Shown: one piece after another, positions 36,580 through 46,818 of the stretch | How the letters are laid out: each line of letters starts with the position of its first letter | Position numbering within the stretch: position 1 is the stretch's first letter | Assembly (NCBI GenBank): GCA_028293625.1 | Contig: JAQGOL010000040.1 | Location: forward strand, 1 to 64,000 | Length of the DNA stretch: 64,000 nucleotides | Reading direction: 5' to 3' | DNA from: Chthoniobacteraceae bacterium | GTDB lineage: Bacteria; Verrucomicrobiota; Verrucomicrobiia; Chthoniobacterales; Chthoniobacteraceae | Position numbers and translations under genes: made by a program | Notes under the pieces: model-generated | Seen by the model: the letters and a program-made list of their open reading frames with translations, nothing else | Told to the model about the DNA's origin: nothing | The model's database searches: none

Positions 36580-38579
36580 CTATGGCATTACCAGCAAGCG
36601 TGCGAATTCACTCATCGCATCGGGTGCGATCGTGAACTTTACCCGCACTCTCGGATCGCCGGTCACAGGGTCGGCCGGGAGTATCTCAGTTACATCCGGT
36701 GCCACATTCAGCCACGTCCCGATTTGCCGCTGTGATCCCGTTGAGCGTTAGCGAGCTGTTTGTCGCTCCGTTGATTGGGCTGCCATTAAAGCTCCACTGA
36801 TAGCTGAATGGACCCGGCCCCGTCGCGATAACGCTCATCGTCGCGTTAACTCAAGCGGACAAACTCTGGGTGGCGGGAAACACACTTAGCAGCGCGTTTT
36901 TCCCTCCCGGCGTCGCCGAAAAAGGCATTGCCACCACACTGGCGGCGCCGTCCGGGAAACAGCCCTGGGAAACGCCGATCGTCTGAAATCCAAAACTGAT
37001 GGTGTCGATCGAGGAAAGGTCAGGATTCGAAAGCCGCAAGTATTCAGCTCCTGAATCGAGGTTGAAATTTACGTGTTTGCGGCCCAGCTCGGGCGAATTG
37101 TCCGCTTCCCATCGGATCCAGCCGGTTGAGGCAATAAAGCTCAGGGGCGGGATCCTGAATTTTGCACGGCCGACCTCGCTTGGATCGTCGGCAAGATAAA
37201 GGCCGCCCATGTCCACGGGATTTGGAGCGGCATTATAGAGCTTAAACCAATCGGGGCCCATGGACGGAAATGGGGACCATTCGTTAATTTTCAAGCCACC
37301 CGGCGCATCCAATAGAGCAGGCGCGGAGTTCGCCGATGCCCGGGTGGAATTTGCCAATAACTTCCAGGAGCCCGCGGTGAGTCGAATTGATTGATCGGCA
37401 AGCTGGAATCCCCATTCGATGGAATTAACAAGTTGTCCAATCGAATTGAAAAGATAGAGCGAACCACTGGCGTCGCCGAGGCCGGAGCCGGTATTGAGGT
37501 CTGCGCCGGCCACCGTGCTTTGGGCGTGAGCCGGATCGCACCAGATGGCCAGATAACCTTGCGACGGGATGATTGTATTGGGTGGAATCGTCCGGGCAGT
37601 CGCCGCGTTGATTACACTTAGCTTCATGCCGCCCAGATCAACCGGGGCGTTTGAAGGGCTGTATAGCTCGACCCAATCGGCCCGGGTTCCCCACGGGGCT
37701 TGCGCTCCGGTGATATTGCAGGCAAGTATTTCATTAAGTGCTGGGCCTGTGTAAGTAATCGAATAGTTCACCGCGCCGCCGGTACCGCCGGAGCTAAAGC
37801 TCATGATTGCACCGGTCCCATCCGGCACCCGCCCTTGGGAAATGCCTTGTGCTTGCGGCCCAAAGCTCACGGTATCAAATTTTACTCCGTTGGGGTCAAG
37901 GATCGAAAAGATGGCGCCGCCCGCGGCGAGCTTGAAGTCGAGCTGATTGACTCCCGGTTTTTCGTCGCAAAAGAGCTGCAGGTAGTCATTTGGCGCGATA
38001 AAAGCCAGCGCGCTGACGCGGAAAGCGTCGCCGTTTGTTTGAATATAAAGTCCGTTGAGGGCGGCGGGCAGCGTTGCGTTTTTGTTGTAAAGCTCAATCC
38101 AATCACTCCCGCCGGGGTTTGGGGTTGGCAAGCCACTCGTTCAGAGCAATGTCCCGATTTGGCGCCACCGCGGCGGCCATGTTATCGGCGCCGGGCGTGG
38201 GACTGTTCAGTACCCAAGCCGTCCCTATGCGGCCAACCGAGAAGTTCGCAACCTGGTTCCCGTACTCAAACGCATCGGCACGCACACCGGCCGGTGTGAA
38301 TAATTGTACGATGCCGCCTGCATCAGGAAGCGCCACCGGGAGATGAAATGAGCCGGCCGCCGCCGAGCAGGGAACAATCAGGTAACCGCCAGGCGGGATA
38401 ATGACACTGGTGGTAAAAGCAGGTGCCGCGCCCGCCCCGGTCAGCGGCCAGCCGTTGAGGTCGCTGTCGGCGGCTCCCGCGTTTTTGAGTTCAATAGAAT
38501 GCTTTTGACCCCGGTTTGCGGGAAAAGGGAAGACCCTGCAACCCGTTGCGGAAAAGTGTGAACCGTTTATCTCAGGCAT
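36580..38579 (-). pseudogene. Lamin-tail-domain (LTD) protein, broken by a frameshift and a nonsense codon
   Basis: At least four LTD-like beta domains are visible in the minus strand. The first is in one frame (SIELKNAGAADSDLNGWPLTG). The others are in a second frame (SDWIELYNKN, ADWVELYSPSNAPVDLGGMK, PDWFKLYNAAPNPVDMGG). The frames join within LNEWLANP if one A of the AAA (38118-38120) is removed. After TQSLSA an in-frame TGA at about 36855 is followed, still in frame, by an immunoglobulin-like piece (GPGPFSYQWSFNGSPINGAT), and then by another shifted end stopping near 36580. The N-terminus, with any signal peptide, seems lost. It is divergent from the PVC gene, with 65 bases between them. 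Confidence 0.75.
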
Positions 38580-38644
38580 TGGCGGCGGGGAGCGAAGCTG
38601 AGTATTAATGGGCTCCTTCAAGTCCTTACCCCGAACTGTTCTCC

Positions 38645-41600
38645 ATGAAATGCCCCCTCTTTTTCGCAGTGCTAACCTTGTTTGGTTTTTTGTATGCGCG
38701 TGCCGAACCACCGCCGGCACCGTTGAATCCCAAAGCGCTTTTTGACGGCAAAACGCTGGCTGGCTGGGAAGGGGACCCAAAGATATGGCGTGTCCAGGAC
38801 GGCTGCATTACCGGCGGCTCACTGGAGAACAAAATTGCGCATAACGATTTTCTTTGCACGACAGCGAGTTACGCGAATTTTGTTTTAAGAACGAAGTTCA
38901 AGCTCATGGGCGATCCGGCTACGGGGATGATCAACAGCGGGGTGCAGATTCGCACCAAACGGATTCCCAATAACAACGAGGTTTCCGGGTACCAATGCGA
39001 CATGGGCGATCCAGAATGGTGGGGCGCTATTTATGATGAAGGCCGGCGCAACAAATTGCTGGCCCCTTCGGATATGAAAGCGCTCGAGCCGGTCCTTCAT
39101 CGCACTGACTGGAACGAATATGTGATCCGGGCCGACGGAGCGCGTCTCACGCTTTGGATCAACGGCGTGCAGACCTGCGATTATACCGAGACCGATCCGA
39201 CGATCGCCGACTCGGGGATTATTGGAATGCAGATTCACGCCGGTGGAAAGGCGCTGGTGCAGTATAAGGAAATGACGATTGAGGAACTGCCGCCAACGCC
39301 TGCCGGTAAAAAGTTCGTCGGAGCTGCTGAACCGGCCAAAGAAGCCAAAGTTTCACCTCTGACAGCTGAGGAACAAAAACCGACTTTTACCGTGCCGCCG
39401 GGATTTGAAATTGAACTGGTGGCCGCGGAAGAACCCGGGATCGGCAAGTTCGTGACGGTCGATTGGGATCAACAGGGCCGGATGTGGAGTATGACGGCAT
39501 TTGACTATCCCGTCGATGGAAGTGAAAACGCGGAGGCGGCCAAGGCGCTTTACGGCAATCCCGGCAAGGACAAGGTGATTGTGTTTGATACGCCTTTTGC
39601 ATCCGGGGTGCAGAAACCGCGCGTGTTTGCCGAGGGACTCGCCATCCCGCTTGGCGTGCTTCCATATAAAAATGGTGCTTATGTGCATCACGGCTCGGAG
39701 ATCAAGTTCCTGAGCGACACGGATGGGGATGGCAAAGCCGATAAAAGCGAGGTGATCCTGGGCGGGTTCGGCACGCAGGATTCCCATTTGATGCCGCATC
39801 AGTTTACCCGGGCGCCGGGCGGCTGGATTTGGATGGCCCAGGGTGCGTTTATCTCCGGGAAGGTGCGCGATGCCAAAGGCGGCGAGGTGCAGTTTGACCG
39901 GACCCGGATGGCGCGGTTTCGATACGACGGCTCACAATTTGACATCACTTCCCAGGGGCCCTGCAATATCTGGGGTCTCGTGATGAACTCGGAGGGCGAA
40001 ACCTTCATCCAGGAAGCCAACGATTACGGCTATCCGGTGATGCCGTTCCATGAGTATGCCAATTATCCGGGTTGCTCGGATGGCATTTTTAAGAGTTACG
40101 CCCCGGATTTTCCCGGCACGGCGGAGTTTCGCATGGGCGGCACAGGCCTGAGCGGCCTGGCGCTTTCGGATAAAAACGGGGCCTGGCCGGAGGCATACGC
40201 GGATGTGATGTATGTGGCCAACCCAATCACGCGCCGGATTAATTCCATCAAGATCCTGCGTGATGGACCGCGCTATAAGCTCTTGAAACTGCCCGACTTG
40301 GTCGCTTCAAGCGATGAATGGTTCCGGCCGGTCTCCATCCACTTCGGTCCTGATGGCTGCCTTTATATCGTCGATTGGTATAACAAGATCATTTCCCATA
40401 ACGAAGTGCCGCGCAACCATCCCGACCGGGACAAGACGCGGGGGCGGATCTGGCGGGTCAAGCCGGTGGATCAGCATCCTTTCCCCGTGGCGGACTTCAC
40501 CAAACTTCCCGGCGAATCGCTCGTTGCAAAGCTGGGCGGCAACTCGCTTACCCAAAGCCATCTGGCCTGGCAGGCGATTACGGATCGCCAGCTCGTCGAT
40601 CTGGCGCCGGGTTTAAAAACGATCGTTGCCGATAAAACCGAGCCGGCCGGCCGCCGGATTGCCTCGCTCTGGGCTTTGGAAGGTTTGAAGAAAATTGATT
40701 TTGCCATCCTTCAACCGCTTCTCAGCGATGGCAGCCGCAATGTGCGCCGCGAGGCGGTGCGCGCCTTTGGTGAGAGCTCACTTGTGGCGGCGGATTGGTT
40801 GCCTTCGGTTTCTGCCTTGGTCGACGATGAGGACCCGGAAGTGCGGGCCCAGGTCATCCGGACTGCCGGGACCCTGATTGCACATCCGTGGAGCGGCAGT
40901 TTCGCCCGCGTCGATTCCCCGGAGAGTTCGGTCATTACGACGCTGGTCAAATCAGCTCGCGGACCATTGGCCGGCCCGATTGCTCCCGCCACACGCGATG
41001 GCAAGCCGCAAAAGGTCAGGGAAGCGTACGAGCGCGAGTTTGAACGTTACCTGGTCCGTTTATTTCTTGAACAACAGCCTGGGGCGCTCGCCAAATGGCT
41101 CGATTCGGAGGAGGCAAAAGGGTTGCCGATTGAAAACCGGCTGGTTGCTTCGCTTGCGCTTGAACCGAGGATGAGCGCTGCACGAGTCGCCCAGCTTTTG
41201 CCCAAGCTGACCAGGGCACCGGGCCAGGAAGAGGTGCTGCGGCTTGCTCAGTTCCTCGATGAACCGGGAGTAGGGGAGGCGCTCGCTGCGACCTTGCAAA
41301 ATGTGGCGACACGCACGGCGGTGCTTGAAGCGCTGTTGGCGGTGCGCAACCGCTTGGATAATGGCAAGCTTCAACCGATACTCACCGCAACGGCCCGCAA
41401 ACTCTTCGTTACTGACGAGGCGGGCCGCGATCTGGCGGTGCGGCTTGCGAGTGGTTTCCAATTGTCGAGCTTGGAGCCTGAGCTGCTTGAGATTTTAAAT
41501 TCTTCCGCTTCGAGTGAACGTCAGCTGGCGGCATTGCGGGCATTGCGTGAGATGGGCAGCCTCCGGAGCGATCTGTTTTTTAAATTGGTCAAAAGCGCCG

Positions 41601-42937
41601 CCGATCCTTTGGTACGGGATGAAGCGCTCAATACCCTCGCTTCGTCAAAAAATGAAGCCACTGGCAAACTGGTGCTCGCACTCTGGCCTGATCTGAGCGC
41701 GCCGCAGAAACGAAATGCCCTGGCGCGGCTGGCCTCAACCAAAGCCGGTGCGCATTCGATTGTTGAAGCGATCAAGGGCGGCGCGATGGCGAAGGCGGAT
41801 CTTGACGGCGCAGCCGTTGACAAGCTGCAGGCCGTCCTTGGCGATGATCGCGACCTTGCAGCGCTCATGCAGGAACTCGGAGATCTGTTCCGGCCGGTGC
41901 TTCTGCTCGATGGAACCGCCCAGGCGTTTGTCGATCCCGAGCTGACCCTCGATGGCGCTTTTACCATTGAAAGCTGGGTTCGCCTTGAACCGGGAATCGG
42001 TAACGAGGACGGTCTCCTTAGCGCGCCCGGCCAGGTCGACATGAATTTCTACGGCGGCAATTTCCGTGTCTGGATTGGCGGCGGGGTGGGGGACATCGCG
42101 ATCGCCAAAAAGGCCACGACGCCGGATCTTTGGACCCATTATGCGGTCACCCGCGACATAAAAGGGAACTATAAAATCTATATTGATGGGACACTTGACA
42201 GTCAGTCGATCCGGCCGGTGCCCGGGAAGCTGGAGCATTTGCGCATCGGGTCGACGCAGCAAAAAAGCGGCACGGCCGGCGCCATCAGCGAATTTCGCGT
42301 CTGGAACCGCGTTCGCACTGACGACGAGATCCGCACGGCATTCGATCGAAGTTTTGAAGGGCGTGCCCGGCCCGAAGGCGTGATTTTTTACGCATCCGGC
42401 GCCGGGCCATGGGGCAAGCCCGGGAGCGGGGCGAAAGTAGCCAAGACAAGCGATTTCCCGCCATTGCTCACCGAGGCGGAGGCCGTTGCGCTCGATACAA
42501 AGTTTGCAAAAGCGCGCAATCTCGCGGCAGTCAAAGGTGATTCCGAGCACGGAAAAACGGTCGCTTCACTCTGCATGGCATGCCATTTGATCAAAGGACA
42601 AGGCGGAAATCTTGCGCCCAACCTAAGCAGCGCCGGGGCGATGGGACTGGAAGCGTTGTTGCGCAATATCATTACGCCAAACGCCGCCATGGAAGCCGGT
42701 TACCGGATTTTCCGGGTAGAACTTAAAAGCGGCGATGTGATCGATGGGTTTTTTGTTTCAGAAGACAAGAATGCGCTCCTCATCCGGATCCCGGGCGCGG
42801 ACGAGCGCCGGATTGGCAAAAATGAAATCCGTAAGGCGGCTTACCTGAGGCGTTCACTGATGCCCGAAGGGATACTCGAGGGGATGCCGGCCCAGGATGT
42901 GAGCGATCTTTTTGCCTATCTGCTCTCACTGAAATAG
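38645..42937 (+). CDS. Multidomain secreted PVC-type dehydrogenase with DUF1080, HEAT, LamG and cytochrome c domains
   Basis: 1430 residues. The signal peptide covers about 1-20 (FFAVLTLFGFLYARA). Residues 25-215 are a DUF1080 (3-keto-disaccharide hydrolase-like) domain (LFDGKTLAGWEG, NSGVQIRTKR). About 245-640 is the PVC-type membrane-bound dehydrogenase propeller (FTVPPGFEIELVAAEEP, MWSMTAFDYP, HFGPDGCLYIVDWYNKII). About 660-1070 are helical HEAT-like repeats (SRNVRREAVRAFGES, DDEDPEVRAQVIRTAG). About 1085-1235 is a LamG-type sandwich (GAFTIESWVRLEPG). About 1300-1430 is a heme domain with CMACH in GKTVASLCMACHLIKGQGG. Such proteins are known from Planctomycetes and Verrucomicrobia and are linked to extracellular sugar oxidation; the exact substrate is unknown. 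Confidence 0.93.
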   Translation: MKCPLFFAVLTLFGFLYARAEPPPAPLNPKALFDGKTLAGWEGDPKIWRVQDGCITGGSLENKIAHNDFLCTTASYANFVLRTKFKLMGDPATGMINSGVQIRTKRIPNNNEVSGYQCDMGDPEWWGAIYDEGRRNKLLAPSDMKALEPVLHRTDWNEYVIRADGARLTLWINGVQTCDYTETDPTIADSGIIGMQIHAGGKALVQYKEMTIEELPPTPAGKKFVGAAEPAKEAKVSPLTAEEQKPTFTVPPGFEIELVAAEEPGIGKFVTVDWDQQGRMWSMTAFDYPVDGSENAEAAKALYGNPGKDKVIVFDTPFASGVQKPRVFAEGLAIPLGVLPYKNGAYVHHGSEIKFLSDTDGDGKADKSEVILGGFGTQDSHLMPHQFTRAPGGWIWMAQGAFISGKVRDAKGGEVQFDRTRMARFRYDGSQFDITSQGPCNIWGLVMNSEGETFIQEANDYGYPVMPFHEYANYPGCSDGIFKSYAPDFPGTAEFRMGGTGLSGLALSDKNGAWPEAYADVMYVANPITRRINSIKILRDGPRYKLLKLPDLVASSDEWFRPVSIHFGPDGCLYIVDWYNKIISHNEVPRNHPDRDKTRGRIWRVKPVDQHPFPVADFTKLPGESLVAKLGGNSLTQSHLAWQAITDRQLVDLAPGLKTIVADKTEPAGRRIASLWALEGLKKIDFAILQPLLSDGSRNVRREAVRAFGESSLVAADWLPSVSALVDDEDPEVRAQVIRTAGTLIAHPWSGSFARVDSPESSVITTLVKSARGPLAGPIAPATRDGKPQKVREAYEREFERYLVRLFLEQQPGALAKWLDSEEAKGLPIENRLVASLALEPRMSAARVAQLLPKLTRAPGQEEVLRLAQFLDEPGVGEALAATLQNVATRTAVLEALLAVRNRLDNGKLQPILTATARKLFVTDEAGRDLAVRLASGFQLSSLEPELLEILNSSASSERQLAALRALREMGSLRSDLFFKLVKSAADPLVRDEALNTLASSKNEATGKLVLALWPDLSAPQKRNALARLASTKAGAHSIVEAIKGGAMAKADLDGAAVDKLQAVLGDDRDLAALMQELGDLFRPVLLLDGTAQAFVDPELTLDGAFTIESWVRLEPGIGNEDGLLSAPGQVDMNFYGGNFRVWIGGGVGDIAIAKKATTPDLWTHYAVTRDIKGNYKIYIDGTLDSQSIRPVPGKLEHLRIGSTQQKSGTAGAISEFRVWNRVRTDDEIRTAFDRSFEGRARPEGVIFYASGAGPWGKPGSGAKVAKTSDFPPLLTEAEAVALDTKFAKARNLAAVKGDSEHGKTVASLCMACHLIKGQGGNLAPNLSSAGAMGLEALLRNIITPNAAMEAGYRIFRVELKSGDVIDGFFVSEDKNALLIRIPGADERRIGKNEIRKAAYLRRSLMPEGILEGMPAQDVSDLFAYLLSLK

Positions 42938-43103
42938 AGCGAAGCGCGAACCCTCCGGATTGCCGGCTTAGAGAAGTCTCAAAAGAATTTGAAGAGATTT
43001 CTAACGGATCGGCGTGTGTGGGGTCTTAGCTTTCGTTCCGGGGGGAACAAGCGGGGTCGTCGGCCATTCGGCTGACGGCCTCGCATTTTTTTTGCCGGAG
43101 AGT

Positions 43104-44051
43104 TTAAGCGGATTCCGGGCAATGCGGCTGCGGTTCAATAGGCATGCCTGCCTCGGCGGCGGCATCAACTTCAAGGAGCGCCTGGTTGATCGCGAACGCA
43201 GCCTGGGTTCCTTCGGCCGCTGCAATGATGACCAACTGCAACCCCCGGCTCACGTTGCCTGCCGCGAATAATCCAGGGATGCACGTGGCGGCGTTTTCCC
43301 CACATTCGATAGCCTCCTCATTGTTAAGTTCGCATCCGAGCTGCGTGGCAAGGGCGTTGCATTGCTTTTGTTGGGGAGAAAAAAACAACGCCTCACGGGC
43401 GAGAAAATTACCGTCTTTAAATCGCACTCCACTGAGTTGATCTTCGTCGCCCTCAAGCCGGGCGATCGGCGTTTCAATCACCCGGACCCCAAGACAGGCG
43501 AGTTTTTTGGATCCGATGTCGTCCAGCTCAGAGGGACCGTCCGTGCAAAGAACGAGGTCCCGGCTCCAAACGAGAAGCTCGACGGCAAATTCAAGGCCGG
43601 ATGTGCCACGGCCATAAACGGCCAGAGGCCGGTCCCGATGCTCCCATCCGTCGCAGTATGGGCAATGATGCACGGTCCGGCCATAAAAGCGTTCGATTGC
43701 CTCGATGTCAGGGAGCGTATCCGAAATTCCCGTGGCAAGCAGCAGCATGCGCGACCGGGCGGTGGTGCCGTCGGCCATCACAACCTCAAATCCATCTTCA
43801 CAGCTTCGGGCGGTGGCGACTTCCCCCAAACGGATTTCCACATCCGCGTAGCGACGAAGCTGTTCCCGGGAAACCTTAAGAAACTCGGCGGGATCCATTC
43901 CATCGCGGCTTAGGAACCCATGCATCGCTTTTGATGGAGCGTTTCGCGGATGCCCGGCATCAAACAGAAGAACACGGCGTCTCGATCGTCCCAGGACGAG
44001 CGCAGCACTCAGTCCCGCCGGTCCGCCGCCGACAATTATTACATCAATCAT
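43104..44051 (-). CDS. Thioredoxin-reductase-like FAD-dependent oxidoreductase
   Basis: 315 residues from the ATG at 44051, which starts the first FAD motif (DVIIVGGGPAGLSAALVLG); codons upstream look non-coding. The redox pair C130-x-x-C133 is in HHCPYCDGWEHRD. The NADPH-binding motif is degenerate, AVYGRGTSGLEFAVELL. The second FAD motif is GLFAAGNVSRGLQ in place of the usual GD. This resembles the family of small thioredoxin reductase-like proteins whose partner is not necessarily thioredoxin. It is divergent from the MBL-fold gene, the two starts being about 125 bases apart. Confidence 0.88.
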   Translation of the reverse strand: MIDVIIVGGGPAGLSAALVLGRSRRRVLLFDAGHPRNAPSKAMHGFLSRDGMDPAEFLKVSREQLRRYADVEIRLGEVATARSCEDGFEVVMADGTTARSRMLLLATGISDTLPDIEAIERFYGRTVHHCPYCDGWEHRDRPLAVYGRGTSGLEFAVELLVWSRDLVLCTDGPSELDDIGSKKLACLGVRVIETPIARLEGDEDQLSGVRFKDGNFLAREALFFSPQQKQCNALATQLGCELNNEEAIECGENAATCIPGLFAAGNVSRGLQLVIIAAAEGTQAAFAINQALLEVDAAAEAGMPIEPQPHCPESA

Positions 44052-44177
44052 ATTTGGCAGGAACCGGACTGTAACGGTCCAAGGCGATGTCGGAAACTGG
44101 AAAATCACGCAAGTCGTAAGCCGCTCCGCACCGCCGTAAACCGAAGCGTTCACGATTTAGCAATAGGGAGGACTACC

Positions 44178-45179
44178 ATGATTGGATTTGCTCGAAGACA
44201 TGCTCATCCGCGCTTTGAGATGGCGCGAAAAATTGGTTCACTTTATCAGGTCGCACCCGACATTGCCGGGCTTCGAACGGGTATTTCCAACGTCTATTTT
44301 CTCGGTGAACCAGGTGCGGTAAACTGGGTCTTGGTCGATGCCGGGCTGCCAGGATACGCACGGCGGATCCGGCACGCGGCGGAGGAGCGTTTTGGGGCGG
44401 GAGCAAAACCGGCGGCGATCATCCTGACGCATGGTCACTTTGATCATGTCGGCGCGCTGCGTTCCCTGCTTGAGCATTGGAATGTGACCGTTTTTGCGCA
44501 TCGGCTTGAGATGCCTTACCTGACAGGCCGCTCCAGTTACCCGCCTCCGGATCCAAGCGTCGGTGGCGGAATGCTCGCATGGATGGCATCTATTTATCCC
44601 AAAGGCCCGATCGTTCTTGGAAGTCACGTTCAGCCATTGCCGGTGGATGGCTCAGTGCCAGGTGCGCTGGGATGGCGTTGGATACATACGCCCGGGCATT
44701 CCTCCGGACATATTTCCCTTTTTCGGGAATCGGATCGGGCGCTTATTGCCGGAGATGCGTTGGTTACCGTCCGGCAGGAGTCGCTGCTGGCCGTGCTGCG
44801 ACAGGAACCCGAAGTGCATGGTCCGCCTGCGTATTTCACCTCCGATTGGGAGGCGGCGCGAGAGTCAGTTGAGCAACTAATCTCGCTTAATCCACGCATG
44901 GTTGCCACCGGGCACGGGATTCCGCTTCGGGGCGATGAGATGATCATCGAATTGCGGGAGCTGGGCACCCATTTTGATGCGCTAGCCCTGCCCAGGCAGG
45001 GCCGTTATGTCCGCCACCCGGCGATTGCGGATCAGACCGGGGTTGTGAGCTTACCGCCTCAGGCGGAGCATCCGGTGCAACGCGCACTTTTTCTGGGAGC
45101 CTCCGCTTTCCTGATCGCGTGGCTGGGTGGCACTATTATTCAAAGCCTACGAAATCGAAGGTCCCGCTTTATCGAGTAA
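44178..45179 (+). CDS. MBL-fold metallohydrolase with C-terminal membrane segment
   Basis: 333 residues; the ATG at 44178 is set by GGGAGG six bases upstream. The metal-binding HGHFDH is at residues 85-90 (IILTHGHFDHVGALRSLL), with further ligands in WIHTPGHSSGHISLF, then IAGDAL and ATGHGIPL. This is the general glyoxalase II/lactonase-like layout for hydrolysis of thioester, lactone or phosphodiester bonds; the substrate cannot be named. A hydrophobic C-terminal segment (ALFLGASAFLIAWLGGTII) suggests membrane attachment with the enzymatic part on the N-terminal side. The neighbouring divergent flavoprotein may be linked functionally, but nothing shows how. Confidence 0.9.
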   Translation: MIGFARRHAHPRFEMARKIGSLYQVAPDIAGLRTGISNVYFLGEPGAVNWVLVDAGLPGYARRIRHAAEERFGAGAKPAAIILTHGHFDHVGALRSLLEHWNVTVFAHRLEMPYLTGRSSYPPPDPSVGGGMLAWMASIYPKGPIVLGSHVQPLPVDGSVPGALGWRWIHTPGHSSGHISLFRESDRALIAGDALVTVRQESLLAVLRQEPEVHGPPAYFTSDWEAARESVEQLISLNPRMVATGHGIPLRGDEMIIELRELGTHFDALALPRQGRYVRHPAIADQTGVVSLPPQAEHPVQRALFLGASAFLIAWLGGTIIQSLRNRRSRFIE

Positions 45180-45255
45180 TTTTTAAATGCCTGAATGCCC
45201 GATTTTGCAGGGAATAACCTCCAAAAAAAACAATATGGGGGGGCTGCGCTGGCTT

Positions 45256-46221
45256 TTAACAGTGGATCCACCAAAGTCCTGCCTGAATCCATAGTGGAAT
45301 CGTGACAAGACCCAGCGCTGTCGTTACCAGGACGATGCGCATCGCGACACCGGGATCGCCACCGTAGTGTTTGCTTAAAAGAACAGGAATCAAGGCGCAC
45401 GGCATGGCGGCCTGTACGACGATGATCCGGCGTAATTCAATCGGGCAGGGGAGCCATCGTGCCAAAGCGAGCATCAGCAGCGGGATGATTCCAAGGCGCA
45501 ATAAAACCGAGCCGATGGAGACCGATGCGCCTCCCTCGATTGAGAGATGCCGCATTTGATCGGCGAAAGTAGCGCCTGTGAGAATCAGGCCAAGAGGCAG
45601 CGCCGCCGCGCCCATGCTATGGATGGCGCTCAGGGCGATTTCCGGAAGCCAAAGCCGCGCACCGCAAAAATGCAGGGCGATGGCCGCGAGGATGGCGACT
45701 ACAGGGCCGTTAAATAGATGGGTCCAACGGCGCTCATCGCCGGCCGGATTTGCTGCGCCGGTCAGCAGCACGACGCCGGCGGTCCAAAGCGCAATTTCGA
45801 CGCCGACATTGTGAATAAACAGAATGGCGGTCGTGGATGCCGCGTCTGCCGGAAAGAGCTTGGGAATAAGCGGTAAGGGGACGTAGGCGTAGTTGTAGAT
45901 CCCCGCTGTAAAAGCAAATGTGCGGCGCTGGCGGGTGTCGCGAACCCCAAATAACGGAGCGGCATAATAACAAACCAGATATCCGAGAACGACGGTGAAA
46001 AAGCCGACCGCTGGGGCCAGGAGGACGTTCCCAGCTTTCTGCAAGGCTGCGTTGCCCAAGATTGTATCCAGGATCAGGCACGGGAAGAGCAGGTTAACGA
46101 TCACGCGCATGAGCGAAGCGTCGGCATCGACGCTCAACCAATGGATCCGCCGGATGATGTATCCGGCTCCAATAATTAAAAAAACCGGCGCAACAGCGGC
46201 AAGCAGTGCGAGAAAACTCAT
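45256..46221 (-). CDS. AEC-family transporter
   Basis: 321 residues with about ten membrane segments, consistent with the auxin efflux carrier (AEC) family. It begins LAAVAPVFLIIGAGYIIRR, continues with SLMRVIVNLLFPCLILDTIL and ends with a second five-helix half (GAAALPLGLILTGATFADQM, VVQAAMPCALIPVLLSKHYG). The paired inverted halves are typical. Bacterial members export small organic acids or related anions; the substrate is unknown here. The stop lies 76 bases from the convergent MBL gene. Confidence 0.9.
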   Translation of the reverse strand: MSFLALLAAVAPVFLIIGAGYIIRRIHWLSVDADASLMRVIVNLLFPCLILDTILGNAALQKAGNVLLAPAVGFFTVVLGYLVCYYAAPLFGVRDTRQRRTFAFTAGIYNYAYVPLPLIPKLFPADAASTTAILFIHNVGVEIALWTAGVVLLTGAANPAGDERRWTHLFNGPVVAILAAIALHFCGARLWLPEIALSAIHSMGAAALPLGLILTGATFADQMRHLSIEGGASVSIGSVLLRLGIIPLLMLALARWLPCPIELRRIIVVQAAMPCALIPVLLSKHYGGDPGVAMRIVLVTTALGLVTIPLWIQAGLWWIHC

Positions 46222-46265
46222 TCCGGCAAGTTTCTGCGCGAGCGCACGCGCAAACGCGAGAGCTT

Positions 46266-46751
46266 CTACTTTCTTTTTCCAGTCTGGCCGATCAAAGGAA
46301 ACTGCTTTTGAAGCTCGTTGATTTCCAATTGGGTAAAGCCGCGAGGAATATAAATAATTCCGTCGGTGATTGGCTTATCGATGATCATTTCAGGCAACTG
46401 GCGGGGGCCTGCTTTGGTGTTGACCACGGGAACCACCACCGCGCCGCGCCGCTCAGTGCTTAATGTCTGAAGCCCGATCGTGCCATGGAGATCGAGTTTA
46501 AACACGCATCCGAAACTGTCGTCCTGGGCCGGCACGGGGCGGATCGCGGCAATCTCACGCTCTGAAACGGAAGCAACCCGTTCCACAAAACCATCTCTGT
46601 CAGGATTGTGAAATTTCGCGGGGACGGCGAACGATTCACCGTCGCGCGGATTGGCCTGGACATGGAATCGCACGGAGACAGTCTGTTTTTTTCCCATTCC
46701 CATCAGGCTCAATGCGAGAAGCGGTAGGAGAAAAAGGCGGGCAAGTTTCAT
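46266..46751 (-). CDS. Exported protein of unknown function
   Basis: About 161 residues from the ATG at 46751, chosen for the signal peptide that follows (KLARLFLLPLLALSLMGMG). The mature part is beta-rich (TVSVRFHVQANPRDGESFAV, FVERVASVSEREIAAIRPVP, CVFKLDLHGTIGLQTLS). Near the end it has IIYIPRGFTQLEINELQKQF. I recognise no family. It is 44 bases downstream of the AEC gene's start, on the same strand and upstream of it, so the two may be co-transcribed. It is divergent from the BsuPI-like gene. Confidence 0.72.
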   Translation of the reverse strand: MKLARLFLLPLLALSLMGMGKKQTVSVRFHVQANPRDGESFAVPAKFHNPDRDGFVERVASVSEREIAAIRPVPAQDDSFGCVFKLDLHGTIGLQTLSTERRGAVVVPVVNTKAGPRQLPEMIIDKPITDGIIYIPRGFTQLEINELQKQFPLIGQTGKRK

Positions 46752-46818
46752 GGGCGCCGAGTGTCGTGCATCAAAAGCGATTTGCAACTCGTGAGGCTCG
46801 TGACGTATTGCTCGCACG

